Assembly (NCBI GenBank): GCA_905250075.1
Contig: CAJNOP010000023.1
Location: 1,114,490-1,178,489 of the forward strand
Direction of reading: 5' to 3'
Origin: Rotaria sp. Silwood1
Lineage: Eukaryota > Rotifera > Eurotatoria > Philodinida > Philodinidae
DNA: 64,000 nucleotides
The position numbers and the translations under genes are program-made. Shown piece by piece: positions 42,691 through 53,517 of the stretch. Each line of letters begins with the position of its first letter. Position 1 is the stretch's first letter. Below the pieces are notes generated by a model, which was not told the DNA's origin, ran no database searches, and saw only the letters and a list, made by a program, of their open reading frames with translations.

Positions 42691-43309
42691 AGGGAAGGTC
42701 AACAACTGTTTGATTGTTTGTTTTTTATTGAGACTATGTACATTATGTGAATACAAATAAGCTATGAATACTCTGAAAAAAGTTCAAGCCACTAGCGCAT
42801 TCCTACGGAGATACTGCACTTTTACGGTACTTTCTTAAATGAATGCCGTGATTCCCCTCAGGAACACCAGGAAAAATGATTTCCGAATTTCAAATAGAAA
42901 CTTTACATAAAAATAAGCATTGTCGAGAATAGTTTTTTGTGACAGTTCCAGGTCTTTTGTTTTGTTTCTATCTTAACATGAGAACATAAAATCTTCTGGT
43001 TTATCCGAAGACAGTTAACCTAGTTGTATCTACGGATAGGAACAACAATACGTGGAACTTTCGCAAAAAACTATTCTCGGTACGGCCTGTTTTTATGTAA
43101 AGTTTCAATTTGAAATTCGGAAATCGTTTTTCCTGATGTTCCTGAGGGTGATCATGGCATTCATTTAAAAGAATATTGTAAAAGTGCAGTATCTCCGTAG
43201 GAATATGCTAGCGGCTCGAACTTTTTCCGAGTATTCATAGCTCATTTGTACTTATATAATGCATATAATCTTAATGCAAAAGCGATCGGACAGTTGCCGA
43301 CCTTTCCTG
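42691..43309. mobile_element. Fold-back element C, arms ~250 bases
   Basis: The left arm runs from AGGGAAGGTCAACAACTG (42691) to about 42945; the right arm runs inverted from about 43060 to 43309 (CAGTTGCCGACCTTTCCT). Inner blocks are highly similar, for example CCTACGGAGATACTGCACTT against AAGTGCAGTATCTCCGTAGG and AATGCCGTGATTCCCCTCAG against CTGAGGGTGATCATGGCATT. Very little unique DNA (about 110 bases) separates the arms. No coding capacity. The outer 60 bases are more diverged than the inner part. Confidence 0.82.
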
Positions 43310-43649
43310 GTTTAGAATAACTATCACTGATCGCAAAATCACAATGCACTCTATTTAATTTAGTTTACTAGAATTTGTTCTTTTTTCATTTTATACGAAT
43401 TCACTATTTTAACTATGAGATTTATTCATCAGTTTTGATTCAACACTATTTGAAAAAGAAAACCCACTATGAAATGATCTGAATGAAAAAGTTTGTTTAA
43501 TAATCTACTGAATATATATTAATCGAATTAAATGATGTTATACAAAAAGAAAATGTGTCACGTGAAATAAGTATTAAAAAAAAATCTTCATAATCTTGGA
43601 AATTTATTTTTGAAAATAAAAAATTAGATTATGATTAATATTGCAATTA
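43310..43649. other. Spacer and 3' flank of partial gene
   Basis: AT-rich; contains another GTCACGTGAA E-box at 43557-43566 just past the 3' end of the gene at 43650. No frame. Confidence 0.3.
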
Positions 43650-44766
43650 TTATTGTAAATGACCTTTAATAAAATCAAATAAAAGATTTTGTTTATCAAA
43701 AATAGCAACATTTCTCGGAGGATCTGGTGTGCGTTTTAATAAATCGTTTGTATTTCTAGTATAAACTGCAAGCGGTTTTGTTCCAAGATGAAGATTCTCA
43801 AAAAGTTGAGCAACATGAGTAAAACCTTTTTTTTCTTGTGCAAAATAACCGCGACATATAGTAATAAATTTTTCTCGTTCTTCGGTATCGCGTGAATTCT
43901 GCTGCAAATATTCTTCAGCATCTTTATATGTTGATTTAAAGATTATTTCTAATGTTGGATGACGTTTTTTAATTTCATCAGTTTCTTTTCGAACATTTTC
44001 AGGTGAATCCATCCAAAGTAATAGTGGTTGTAAAGCAGGTTTACTTGATGCATCGTGAGTTGAAGGATTGGATGATTTTGGTATATGTGAAGATACTAGA
44101 AAAAGATATTGGATTTAGATAGAACAGAAAAACTTAGCTAATTGCTATTTGATATATTATATACTAATGGATATGGAACTGTTGGAGATACAAGTGATTT
44201 ATTATTGTCTGAAAAGTGATTTAAAATAAGTTTTTTTTTGATGAAGAGAAATTATTTGAAGAATAGAATCACTTTATGTAGGAAAAATCATAATAGAGCA
44301 TAGATTTTGATTGATCGCTTATGGTTATTCGTCTTAAAACTATGACGGTATGCTATCGATTATGTATATTGTAATAAAAAAAAAGTCTGCTTCGATCTCA
44401 ATACTATCTAACTATAGATTAATCATAGTCAAACTAATCAATGGAATGATTCAACAAAGAATATATAAAGTATTTATATCATATGCCTATTATTCTGATT
44501 CACTCTTGTTACAATATCTAATGACGATTGCTATAATATGAAACTCAAATGATGGATCATGAACAATTCCATATTAAGTTACTCCTCTATTGAGAGCTGA
44601 AATTAGATAACAAGAAGATTATAGATCAGCATAGAAAGTTATCTACTACAAAATGTATGCTTTCGAATTTACATTGATCGTTTTATCGCAATTTTAAATA
44701 AATATTTGTCTTTTTACTTACTTCCATCATGTTGTATATGTGATGCCCGACAACCTGAATTCCATA
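43650..44766 (-). CDS. Partial gene, possible receiver/TIR-like fold, 5' end in gap
   Basis: Two exons can be joined in phase: 44722-44766 (cut by the scaffold gap) and 43650-44095, giving 162 C-terminal residues. The first part is Ser/His-rich. From LLLWMDSPENVRKETDEI onward the protein looks compact: a hydrophobic strand with Asp, an acidic/basic helix, then TLEIIFKSTYKDAEEYL, KFITICRGYF, KPLAVYTRN and VAIFDKQNLLFDFI. This alternation of beta strands and helices, with LW-x-D at the first strand end, suggests a flavodoxin-like fold such as a response-regulator receiver or TIR-like domain. I do not recognise the family and assign no function. A conceivable 44-base exon at 44166-44209 would break the frame and was not used. 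Confidence 0.55.
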
Positions 44767-44866
44767 NNNNNNNNNNNNNNNNNNNNNNNNNNNNNNNNNN
44801 NNNNNNNNNNNNNNNNNNNNNNNNNNNNNNNNNNNNNNNNNNNNNNNNNNNNNNNNNNNNNNNNNN
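44767..44866. other. Assembly gap (100 N)
   Basis: Exactly 100 undetermined bases, the usual placeholder for a scaffold join of unknown length. It interrupts the gene on its left side and could hide its 5' exons. Confidence 0.99.
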
Positions 44867-45833
44867 ATGTATCATAGCGATGATGATGTAGGATATATGT
44901 CACAATGTCGTGTGTTAAACATGATGATAAGATTTGCAAGAAAAAGAGAAAAGACAAAAAAGAACAAGTTGCATAATCTAGGCAGTCGAAACGAAACGCA
45001 AATATTTAACATTTCATTTTTATTTGTTACATGATAATTTTATAACTGTCCTGGAATATGCCTAGATTCGTTCGTAGAAAATGACAAAGAAACGATACTC
45101 TGGTTTGATTCAAGATATCGGTTCATGTACCATAAACATCCAGATGTTTTTCTTTTATAAGACTTGACATATGAGCTCCCATTGATGGAATGTGAAAGTT
45201 TCAATATTGGAAAAAGATTGTCTGAACCTGTTATAATAGAAGTGATACAGCATAACAGCAAAAAATCATATATTTAATCCGCTTAATCTAAAATGTTAGA
45301 GATATGTTGATATGGTCATATATGTAGAGAGAACTGGCAAATGTCTGAAAGATTAGAGAAACTGGTACATTTCGATCTAAAATAAATTACCTTCCATAAA
45401 TTCAACAAGAAATCTTTTCTTAAGGCAATAGCAGCCGTTACTTGACGGTGTAGATATGGTTTTGTTCCTTCTCGTTCCCCATGCGCGCACTAACTTCCTC
45501 TCACACGCACACAGCATGCCTCATATCTCAGAATCGTAAGTGGACCGATTGAAGTGGCTGGGTCGGCAAGTCTTCACCGATCTTTTTTACCGGTTGGAGA
45601 ATACCTTGTAGATATACCATTTTGCTCCGATAAGACTTGTTTAAAACACGTTTGCTTGCTCTTATCAAAACAAACGAATAGTGTTGCTTCTAGAATTATC
45701 AGTTTTATTTTGTTTTGCTTGTCTACATTATTTCATGTATTTGATTGAAGTACAGAGCATTTTGTAAAAAGTCATGCATGTCAAACTGAAGACTTGAATT
45801 CTATTCTAAAATATCTAACATCTTGGCATGTGA
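44867..45833. other. No gene recognised
   Basis: It may hold upstream exons or the promoter of the gap-cut gene (an ATG on the minus strand near 44924 gives only a short frame). The stretch 45415-45600 is somewhat GC-richer, without a frame or repeat that I can define. Confidence 0.3.
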
Positions 45834-46394
45834 CGAGCCTAAGCTGCTCGGACTTGATCTCGATCAGGTTCGGGCTCGGTCGGGCATGGTCTGACCGGAG
45901 TTCTATCAAATTCGATCTAACTAGATTTGACTCCAGCTCTACTAAACTTGGCCTATCTAGGTGTTCCTCGATCTAGCTAGGTTTGACTCAAGCTCAGTCA
46001 AATTCGGTCGAGCTCGTCAAAACTTAGTTCGGGTTCGATCTTGATTTTCTCTTCTCAAAGAAAGTTATTAAGCGTGATTTTCACTGATGGATCGTGTTAA
46101 AGTATAGACCTACATCAAACGCAACTTCTGACCTTAACTTGATTTAAAGTGCACCAATTTGAATTCTAAGAATTAATGCATTCCTACTTTGAATGCACCT
46201 ATCATTGTATAATAACGAATTTCAAGTACAAATATCGCAGTGATTTTATTGAATAACAAAAAATAAATAAATTAGGCACTGACAAGAATGCAGGATTTAG
46301 ATAATCGACACCAAGCTAAATTGAGATACGACCATCTCAAACTTGGCCGAGCTTTAGCTCGAGCTCAAGCAGCTCGGTCTAGGCTTGAGCTTGA
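45834..46394. mobile_element. Element with subterminal AGCTCG repeats, hAT-like
   Basis: Left (45834-46040): many short variants of CTCGGT, GATCTCGATC, AGCTCAGTC and GAGCTCG in one orientation. Right (46343-46394): TTGGCCGAGCTTTAGCTCGA and CAAGCAGCTCGGTCTAGGCT in the opposite orientation. The left start GACGAGCCTAAGCTGCTCGG mirrors the inverted right end AAGCCTAGACCGAGCTGC. Arrays of short repeats just inside both ends are typical for transposase binding in hAT-type elements. The centre is AT-rich and non-coding. Borders are approximate and no eight-base duplication was found. Confidence 0.6.
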
Positions 46395-47238
46395 TACATA
46401 TCTACTTGCGTTTGAAACTCAGAGACTCAATTATAGGCAGAAACACACATAGCACTTCTCTGTAAGATTATTTACTTCGAAATGATCAGTCATGTCTATT
46501 TGATAAAAAATTATCTGTAATTAAGATGGAACCAGAACAATACAAACCATGTCAAAAAACAAAGAATGAAAAAATTGAAAATTATTCAATAAACTAAACA
46601 TTCTCATTTCTAGTGTCCTGTCTGACTAACATTTGCGATCACATTCACGATTGCTATAGTGCAAAAAATTATTCGTGATCATGATCAAAACGAGTCACAA
46701 AAAGAAAGTATCTTTCAACGTTCTCTAGAAAAAATTTGCTCACTGTTTGATAGTGCCATCCATGTGGTATCTTCCATGGAAGACAATGAACACGAACAGA
46801 AAGAACTAGTGGAAGCAGCGTGTTCCATTTACACGTACAACAGTTTCATATTAGTTCTAGTCTCGAGAACTGTTCTAACAATTCTTTGGACAGAAACTGA
46901 TCTAGTGCAATTGTTTCTTCGAGTAATTCATAGAGGTAGTATCGATTTTACGAACTTCATCTTTCGCAAATATAAAAGGACCAAATATTCAAAAACGAAC
47001 TGTCCACTGCATCCAGTTTTCAAGAAAGAATCAACTCATAGGACTGAGAGCGTTTGTAACTCTAAAGTCATTGAAAAGTGTACACAATAAAATCGAAATG
47101 TAAAGAACATCTGCTGTTTCCGAAATACATTCTCCTATATACTTTTTCCAAAAGGTAGTATATGAAGAACACTTTTCAGAAGAAATTAACGCTTTCCTTT
47201 TAATTTATTGAAAACTATGTTCAATTAACACAAAAATA
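46395..47238. other. Region with an unassigned open frame
   Basis: A plus-strand frame at 46659-47090 is open for 143 codons and has a fairly normal residue mix with a charged N-terminal half. No motif, signal peptide or conserved domain is recognised, and no clear flanking exons. It might be a decayed gene or chance. Confidence 0.3.
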
Positions 47239-47808
47239 TGGGATGGTCCAAAATAATTCAGCATGTTCTCAAAAGATGCATTGTGCAATTTTGCATAAAA
47301 CGATATGTACCACTCAGAAGATTCATTTTCTTGCATTTTCCGAAATCACTAAAACCAAACAAGTGCATTATGCATAATTTTCAAAACTTTAATTTTTTGT
47401 CATTTTTTTCGCAGGCCATTTTGACGAACATATCAATGTGTTGGTCGTTGTAATCCATTTTCAACTCCTTTTGCGAACTATTACGATTCAAATCACCTTA
47501 TTTCGACTGAACTAATATAAACTATATGCTAAAAATGCATCGCAATGACAACTACGTGGATGTGTCCATCAAAATAGGATTCGAAGAAAATGACAAAACA
47601 ACGAAAGTTTTGAATATTACGCCTGATGCACTTGTTTAGTTGTATTTGGTTAGAAAAATAGAAGAAAATTAATTTGTTGAGTGAAACATATCGAGTTTTT
47701 TTAGAATTACATGACGAATCTTTTGAGAAAAAGTTGAAGGCTGTGCAACCGAAACTACAAAATATATTGGCGAAGTATTGATGGCAACATTTATTCTGGG
47801 CCATTCGA
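47239..47808. mobile_element. Mariner-like MITE with ~230-base arms
   Basis: The ends TGGGATGGTCCAAAATAA and, inverted, TCGAATGGCCCAGAATAA are flanked by TA on both sides (47237-47238 and 47809-47810). Similar sequence continues inward, for example CCAAACAAGTGCATTATGCA against its inverted partner around 47620-47640, and TTTTGTCATTTTTTTCG against the complement near 47585. The end sequence is a diverged form of the ACGGGTGG(A/G)CCA end of the 11291 element. No transposase. It is older than that element because the arms match only about 65%. Confidence 0.65.
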
Positions 47809-48467
47809 TATGTTAACACTATGTATAAGTCATGATCTATTAGATAAAAATTGTAGCTATGTTTATTCAGACGATATGAACATTGCTTTCTTTTTCATTT
47901 CTTTACATTCTATGAAATCTCTTTTTTGTACAATTCATCCACTTAAAAAAAGAGTGTACATTTACATGTTGTTTTGGATTTCCATTCCAAAAAGCTGAAC
48001 GGAAGCTGTTTGTTTGCACGGCTTTGTACAACTAACAATTATGGTTACGATCACACAGTTCACTAGTAGCTGGATGTGAGGTATCTATGTAGCAGATAGT
48101 TAGTACTGATGTTGGAGAAGAGAAGGATCACCTTCAAACCCACAGTCTCTCTAAGTTGCTATCGCAATTCTTTATATCGGCTACCATTATAGAAAAAAAC
48201 CGAAATCAAATGAACATGATCAATATTTGACGATAGTATAAATAGAACAATGTTTTACATTCTATATTTACAAATTCCTTTCTTTCTTTTCATGATATCT
48301 TTGATTTATTGGCAAATAAACGTAGTCATGTTAAAGATAAACATTATCACACAATCAATTATTGCTTATTATTTATGTTTAAACTGAAAGAAAATTATAA
48401 TTGCTAAAACAATAAAATGAAATGTATAGCTCAAAATAAAAAACGAAAGTATTCAATTTTTTTTTTG
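47809..48467. other. 3' flank of the SelO-like gene
   Basis: No frame with a motif. Minus-strand AATAAA near 48304 may end the transcript of the gene at 48468. Confidence 0.35.
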
Positions 48468-50054
48468 TTAACCGATTTCTTTCATTGTTTTTATAAGAGC
48501 AAGACGAATAAGTGATTGTAGGACATAATTTTGTTCATTAGAAAATGAATCAAATGATGTAATAGATCCACTTTGAATAGTTTCATTATAAATTCTATTG
48601 AATTCGTTTAACATAATATCTCTCAACAACCAACGAACACTTGTCCATTGAGCATCTGGCATTTCTATCCAAGCTGTTACACCACTACTTGCTTGTGAAT
48701 CTCCACTTAATGTTAATTGAAAAGCTGATAATTCTAATTTAATTATCTCATCAAATGATTGATTCTTGTTTTCATTAGGTAGATAACTCATTTCTGTAAA
48801 ACTCATATCAAAATCTAGTGGTGCTAATAAGAAAGGTGATGTTGAAGAAAATAATTTAATAACTAAATTATTTGGATGAGCATTACAATGCACACCTAAT
48901 TCATCTGTATAAGTACCCCAACTTATACGATGATAATGCATAAGACCAAGAATTGATCCACATTCAAAACCAAATCGTTTGTAAAGTAAACATAAAAGAT
49001 TAGATAATGGTTCTTGTGTTTGTAAATAATTATTTATAATTTCAATATTAGTTTTCCATAAAATTTTCCATCGATTTTCATCGATATCTAAAGGTATTTC
49101 ATCAGAAAAATAAGATGATCTGTGAAGCCACTCGGAATTTTGATAATCAATTGGTTGAAGTATATTTGTTAATGATGCAAACCATGTTGATAAAGGTATA
49201 AATTGTTCAGTATTTTGTTCTGATTTAGTTAAACGTTCCGATGAAAATAATGATATCAAATTAGATTGATTAACTGGATGTGATTTATTATTATTATTAT
49301 TACAAATAATCAAACTAAATAATTGTTCAAGACCATATAAAACATGATCAGATAAACGTTTATTACCTAATGTTTCCATAACAATACAACAACGTATAAT
49401 ATTTGACCATTGATTTAAATTTTTATCTTGTATTATTGGAATATCAGAAGAACTATTATCGGAATTTTCATGTTCTAATTTATATTCAAACCAACCACTA
49501 GGGATGTTTGCACATTCAATATGATGTGGAGCAAGTAAATGTGCTATATAATATGTCATAAATAATTCACGATAAGTTGTATGAAGAAAAGCACATCCAC
49601 GTATAGTTAATTTTGTATTTGTATTTGAAATAGATTTAATTGAAAAGCCATCTGTATTATCACCACATCCTTTTAATCGATACCATTTAGATGAATTAGA
49701 TTTTATTAGAGCTGATCGAGCACCAGATACAATAGCTTTTAAACAACTAGAAAGTTTTGTTTTAATTAGTGGTCGACAGAAATCATAGTCTATAGATTGT
49801 ATGTTATCAGTAGTTGTTGGTATTTTAATAAAAGTTGTTGGCATACATGGAAGAACCAATTCATGATGGTTACTATCCATTGATGATAATGTTTTTGATG
49901 ATATAGAATGCATAGTAAAATCATCTTTGGAAGTATGAAATCGAAGTTCATCTACAGAATCAAAATGACTTCGATAAACTGAACCAGAATGATAAGCTAA
50001 ATTTACCAGAATTGAACCAAAGTATAAAAATTCATCATCTGATATTGTATCCAT
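48468..50054 (-). CDS. Intronless protein with SelO-like kinase-fold motifs
   Basis: A single 528-residue frame, unlike the multi-exon genes around it. I do not recognise a named family. Several motifs are placed as in protein-kinase-like folds, most like SelO/YdiU pseudokinases: GARSALIKSNSSKWYRLKGC with Lys128 (SelO has LKGAG), TIRGCAFLHTTYRELFMTYY with Glu163 (SelO: a conserved helix with REFL), HCNAHPNNLVIK at 389-400 resembling the catalytic-loop H-x-x-N-N, and LAPLDFDMSF with Asp414 in place of DFG. SelO proteins transfer AMP from ATP to proteins. No signal peptide or membrane segment, so probably cytosolic. Insertions of Asn/Ser-rich sequence occur near 192-210 and 252-266. Catalytic function is an inference from motif order. 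Confidence 0.75.
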   Translation of the reverse strand: MDTISDDEFLYFGSILVNLAYHSGSVYRSHFDSVDELRFHTSKDDFTMHSISSKTLSSMDSNHHELVLPCMPTTFIKIPTTTDNIQSIDYDFCRPLIKTKLSSCLKAIVSGARSALIKSNSSKWYRLKGCGDNTDGFSIKSISNTNTKLTIRGCAFLHTTYRELFMTYYIAHLLAPHHIECANIPSGWFEYKLEHENSDNSSSDIPIIQDKNLNQWSNIIRCCIVMETLGNKRLSDHVLYGLEQLFSLIICNNNNNKSHPVNQSNLISLFSSERLTKSEQNTEQFIPLSTWFASLTNILQPIDYQNSEWLHRSSYFSDEIPLDIDENRWKILWKTNIEIINNYLQTQEPLSNLLCLLYKRFGFECGSILGLMHYHRISWGTYTDELGVHCNAHPNNLVIKLFSSTSPFLLAPLDFDMSFTEMSYLPNENKNQSFDEIIKLELSAFQLTLSGDSQASSGVTAWIEMPDAQWTSVRWLLRDIMLNEFNRIYNETIQSGSITSFDSFSNEQNYVLQSLIRLALIKTMKEIG

Positions 50055-53000
50055 GGTATATACGTAATAGTAATATAATTATTTTTAGAACATATAGTAT
50101 TTTATGTTAACAAATGAATTATTTAAGATAGATCAATACTTAAACTAATAAGTGTAAGCATACTTCGAAAAATGAAAACAATAAAGTTTCTAAATATTGA
50201 CAAAAATCAGAAAAAAAAATAAATATCTGTATTTTGACATAAGCTTGTCAGCAAATGTATAGTCACATCAAGGATATTCCTTTCTATGTTTCTGGAGAAT
50301 GGCTCATTAGAAAAAGTTGAAATTTTCAAAACTAGATAGATATTGCAAAGGCGAGTACAGATTGTGCTAGATTCAAAGTTCTCGAATGCAGTTTTCTATG
50401 AGATGTTGGACTGAAAATTTATTAAAATGATCTCTCACCCCCTCCCATTTTGCTCCCTTTTCTCTAAAATACTACATTCCGATCGAGTTGAAAACTTTTT
50501 TAAACGTACTGAACACTGTTTCAGGTGTGCATTTTGTTTTAGTTTCCGAATATCGATAGTCCTTTCAATAGAAAAAATTCAGAATACAGGGCGTACTCTA
50601 GAAAACGTTTGTCCTTTTTTTCATTAGGACAAATTTTGTGAAAGCTGCCAAAATTTAACAACAAATAGTTTTTCAAATAAAAAAAAACTACCTATGTCAA
50701 ATAGTGACTAGTATATGAGGAAGAAACTCTAGCTCGATCACTTTTACCATGTTGGAGAAATGGAAGCGAAACAAAGTTTAAGTTCGATTTTCTTCTAAAC
50801 TCTCATCTTTTTTTCTTTCTATTCAAGGTTTTATAGGTTATCCACTATTGCGAATTCGTTGACCTACTATAGTTTTCTACGTTCAGAGAGAACATTTTTT
50901 CATGCCTGCGAGATGTCCACAAAACAGATACACAAGAATAATATACACCTTGTTGACTATATATCTCTTTTATAATTGACAAAAGAAAAGACATAAATGA
51001 AATAGTCAACGAATGAGTTTAAGACTGCGAGTAAACTATTCTGAAAATACTGACTCCTCAACCAGCAATTAGGAATAACCTTATATATAAAAAATAAGTT
51101 TGAAGTCAAACATTTTTTGATTTAATGATGCTGACCATATCTCGAATAAACTGTATCAACTATCTCAAACTGAAATCGAACGATATTTTACACATCTCGA
51201 CATACCATTCTAACAAGATCATACACTAAATATGAGGTAACTACAACTGAATTTAGCGCAAACACGAAATTTTTTGAAAAAAAGAAAGGTAAAAATTAAG
51301 TTTTTTGACATAGGAAGAAGGTGTCAAAAATCGCTCTTTTGCACAGCTGGGCAAAGTGCTCAAGTGTTGAGTACTCAAAATCCTAGATAAGTATGCATTA
51401 TATCAATAGGGTACTCGATAAAATTGTAGTGTATGCTTACCGAAGCACAAGTGAACAATTTATTGCTTCTTTTTGTTCGATACATATATCTATCCAGATA
51501 AATATATAGACGTCATACTATGGTATAACACTAGATGCACTCTTTCTTTGTTATTCTCTTTTATTAGTAACATAGTATATAATCGATTATCGACTTGTAT
51601 ATTGATGTTGTATAGTTCTTCTTTCGTTTCATATGTCCAATTCATTCTTATTACATAAAATAAATTTATTGCTGTGATATTTTTTCTCAATTAAGATGTG
51701 GGTTTCAGTGAAAAGAGAAGACACGCACACTAACACACTTCTTTTAGTTGTAAACTAAAAGTTTTGGTAGAGTTTGATGCTTTTCTATCGAAAAAAGTAA
51801 TAAAAGTAGTTTTAATTTTCTTCAAGCAAATTCTTTATCTTTCTCTTTATGAACTTGCACTGAAATACCTGTCAGTGTGGGCTACAACGGATTCTATTGA
51901 AAAAATATTTTCTTGAAACGATTTTGTAAGACATGCACATCGAAGCTTCGTGTGGAATTGGATGGGACGAAAAATTTTTGAGAAATATCTCATCCCATCC
52001 CACGTGGGATCCTGATACACATGGTGTATCGTTGAACCTCAAAAAAAAATTGTAGGCGGGCTTACTTTTTTTAAACGTCATAGGGTTTTAGTGTTATTGT
52101 TTGATTGCTTGAAATTCGATAATAAAAATGTAATAATAACAATATTTTGATTCAAGACTCTTAAAATGTCTCGATCTCAAAATTAATACGATATTTCTAA
52201 AATTACTTATTAAGTTTTTCTAGTGGAATTTGAGGACAGTAACTCCTGCGTACTCTTACTTGTATTGATATTCGAGAAAGCTCGTACTTGACCAACTCTG
52301 TTCTTTTCAAGGTCAAAGCGCTTTTAGAAGAAGTTTTTTTTCCTACATATCCATAGAGAAAATCTTGAAGTCAATATACATATATTAATGAATAACAGAA
52401 ATTTCTTGATTTTTACGTCTGAAAAGGAGGAGAAATGAATAGCTTTCAATGTATATTTAAAATAAAAATGCTTTTTTGATGTAGTCTTTTTTCGTTCTGT
52501 AACTAAATAAATGTAACATGTCTCTCAAAAAGAAAAAACAAAACAACATGAGATTATATCGAAGAAAGAACTTTGCAAACGAGTTTTGTGTCTATTTATA
52601 CATCAAAGCAAAACATCAAAACAAGATGAATCATAAAAATAAACTGAAAAAAATACAGTAATGTTTGTTTAATCATCATATTACTAGTGTATTAGTCAAA
52701 AATATCCACAGAATGATTAATACAGTTGTCGCTAGGATACTTATTTAGTTAAATAAATCTAAAAATACATTATGTACATTTAAATAATCGTTGTTAATTA
52801 AACTTTCCGAAAAATCAACAAAACCTGAATCTTTCAGTCAAAAAGTCACATATTCTATTTTTAGAAACAAAACTTCTCGTTTTTCAACATTCTATTATCG
52901 AATTAGACGATCATAAATAATTAGTTTTCATCATTCATAGACATGTATTGCTTTCAGCTTGATTTGACAACATTACAATCGATTTGTAGCATAAAATATG

Positions 53001-53517
53001 AATTTAAAATGATGGAAAAAATTCAATTATGTTCGTCGTAAATAAAATATTCATAATAATATTAAATAATGCGATCGAATAATATCAGTACTAACTAACC
53101 AAAAATGAAAAAAAAAATTAGCAATAATTTTGTTGGCAAATGTATTCTTGTATATATAATTTATTTCATTGATACAAAAACTTTCTAGCAACAAAAAGAA
53201 ACAAAATAAATACACACCCAGACACACACACACACAAACACAAATGAAAATGTGAGAATACTGAACGGTGACTTTTTCTAACATGATAAGAAAGTTTCTG
53301 ATCAACTATATTATAATGGAACAAAATACAAATTAATAAACAGAAAGAAACTGTTACGATTAACTAATTATCATATCACAAATGTAGGTGTAGGTGTACA
53401 TGAAAAAATTGATAAGTGAAATCATCTTATCTGACCTCGTGTTTTCGATTGTCTTTCCAATATACCCACTTTTCTGACTAGATCTGACCCAACAATACGA
53501 AGTTTAATACATATTAT
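50055..53517. other. Gene-free intergenic region
   Basis: AT-rich. At 51342-51375 CAGCTGGGCAAAGTGCTC resembles hAT terminal repeats, but I found no partner. At 51957-52010 GGATGGGACGAAAAATTTTT and ATCTCATCCCATCCC form an inverted pair around a CCCACGTGGG palindrome, possibly a tiny transposon end. A CA-type microsatellite lies at 53213-53240. The part next to 53518 should contain the 3' UTR of the LRR gene. Confidence 0.4.
53213..53240. repeat. CA dinucleotide microsatellite
   Basis: A short imperfect CA repeat (CACACCCAGACACACACACA and on). Creates a false Cys/Val-rich frame on the minus strand. Confidence 0.7.

Noticed and set aside
44166..44209. 44-base candidate exon between CAG acceptor and GTATAT donor
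   Set aside because: Its length is not a multiple of three and joining it breaks the frame, whereas the direct 44722 to 44095 splice is in phase.
46659..47090. 143-codon plus-strand frame
   Set aside because: Longest unexplained frame, but no motif, no flanking exons and transposon debris on both sides; kept only as a note.
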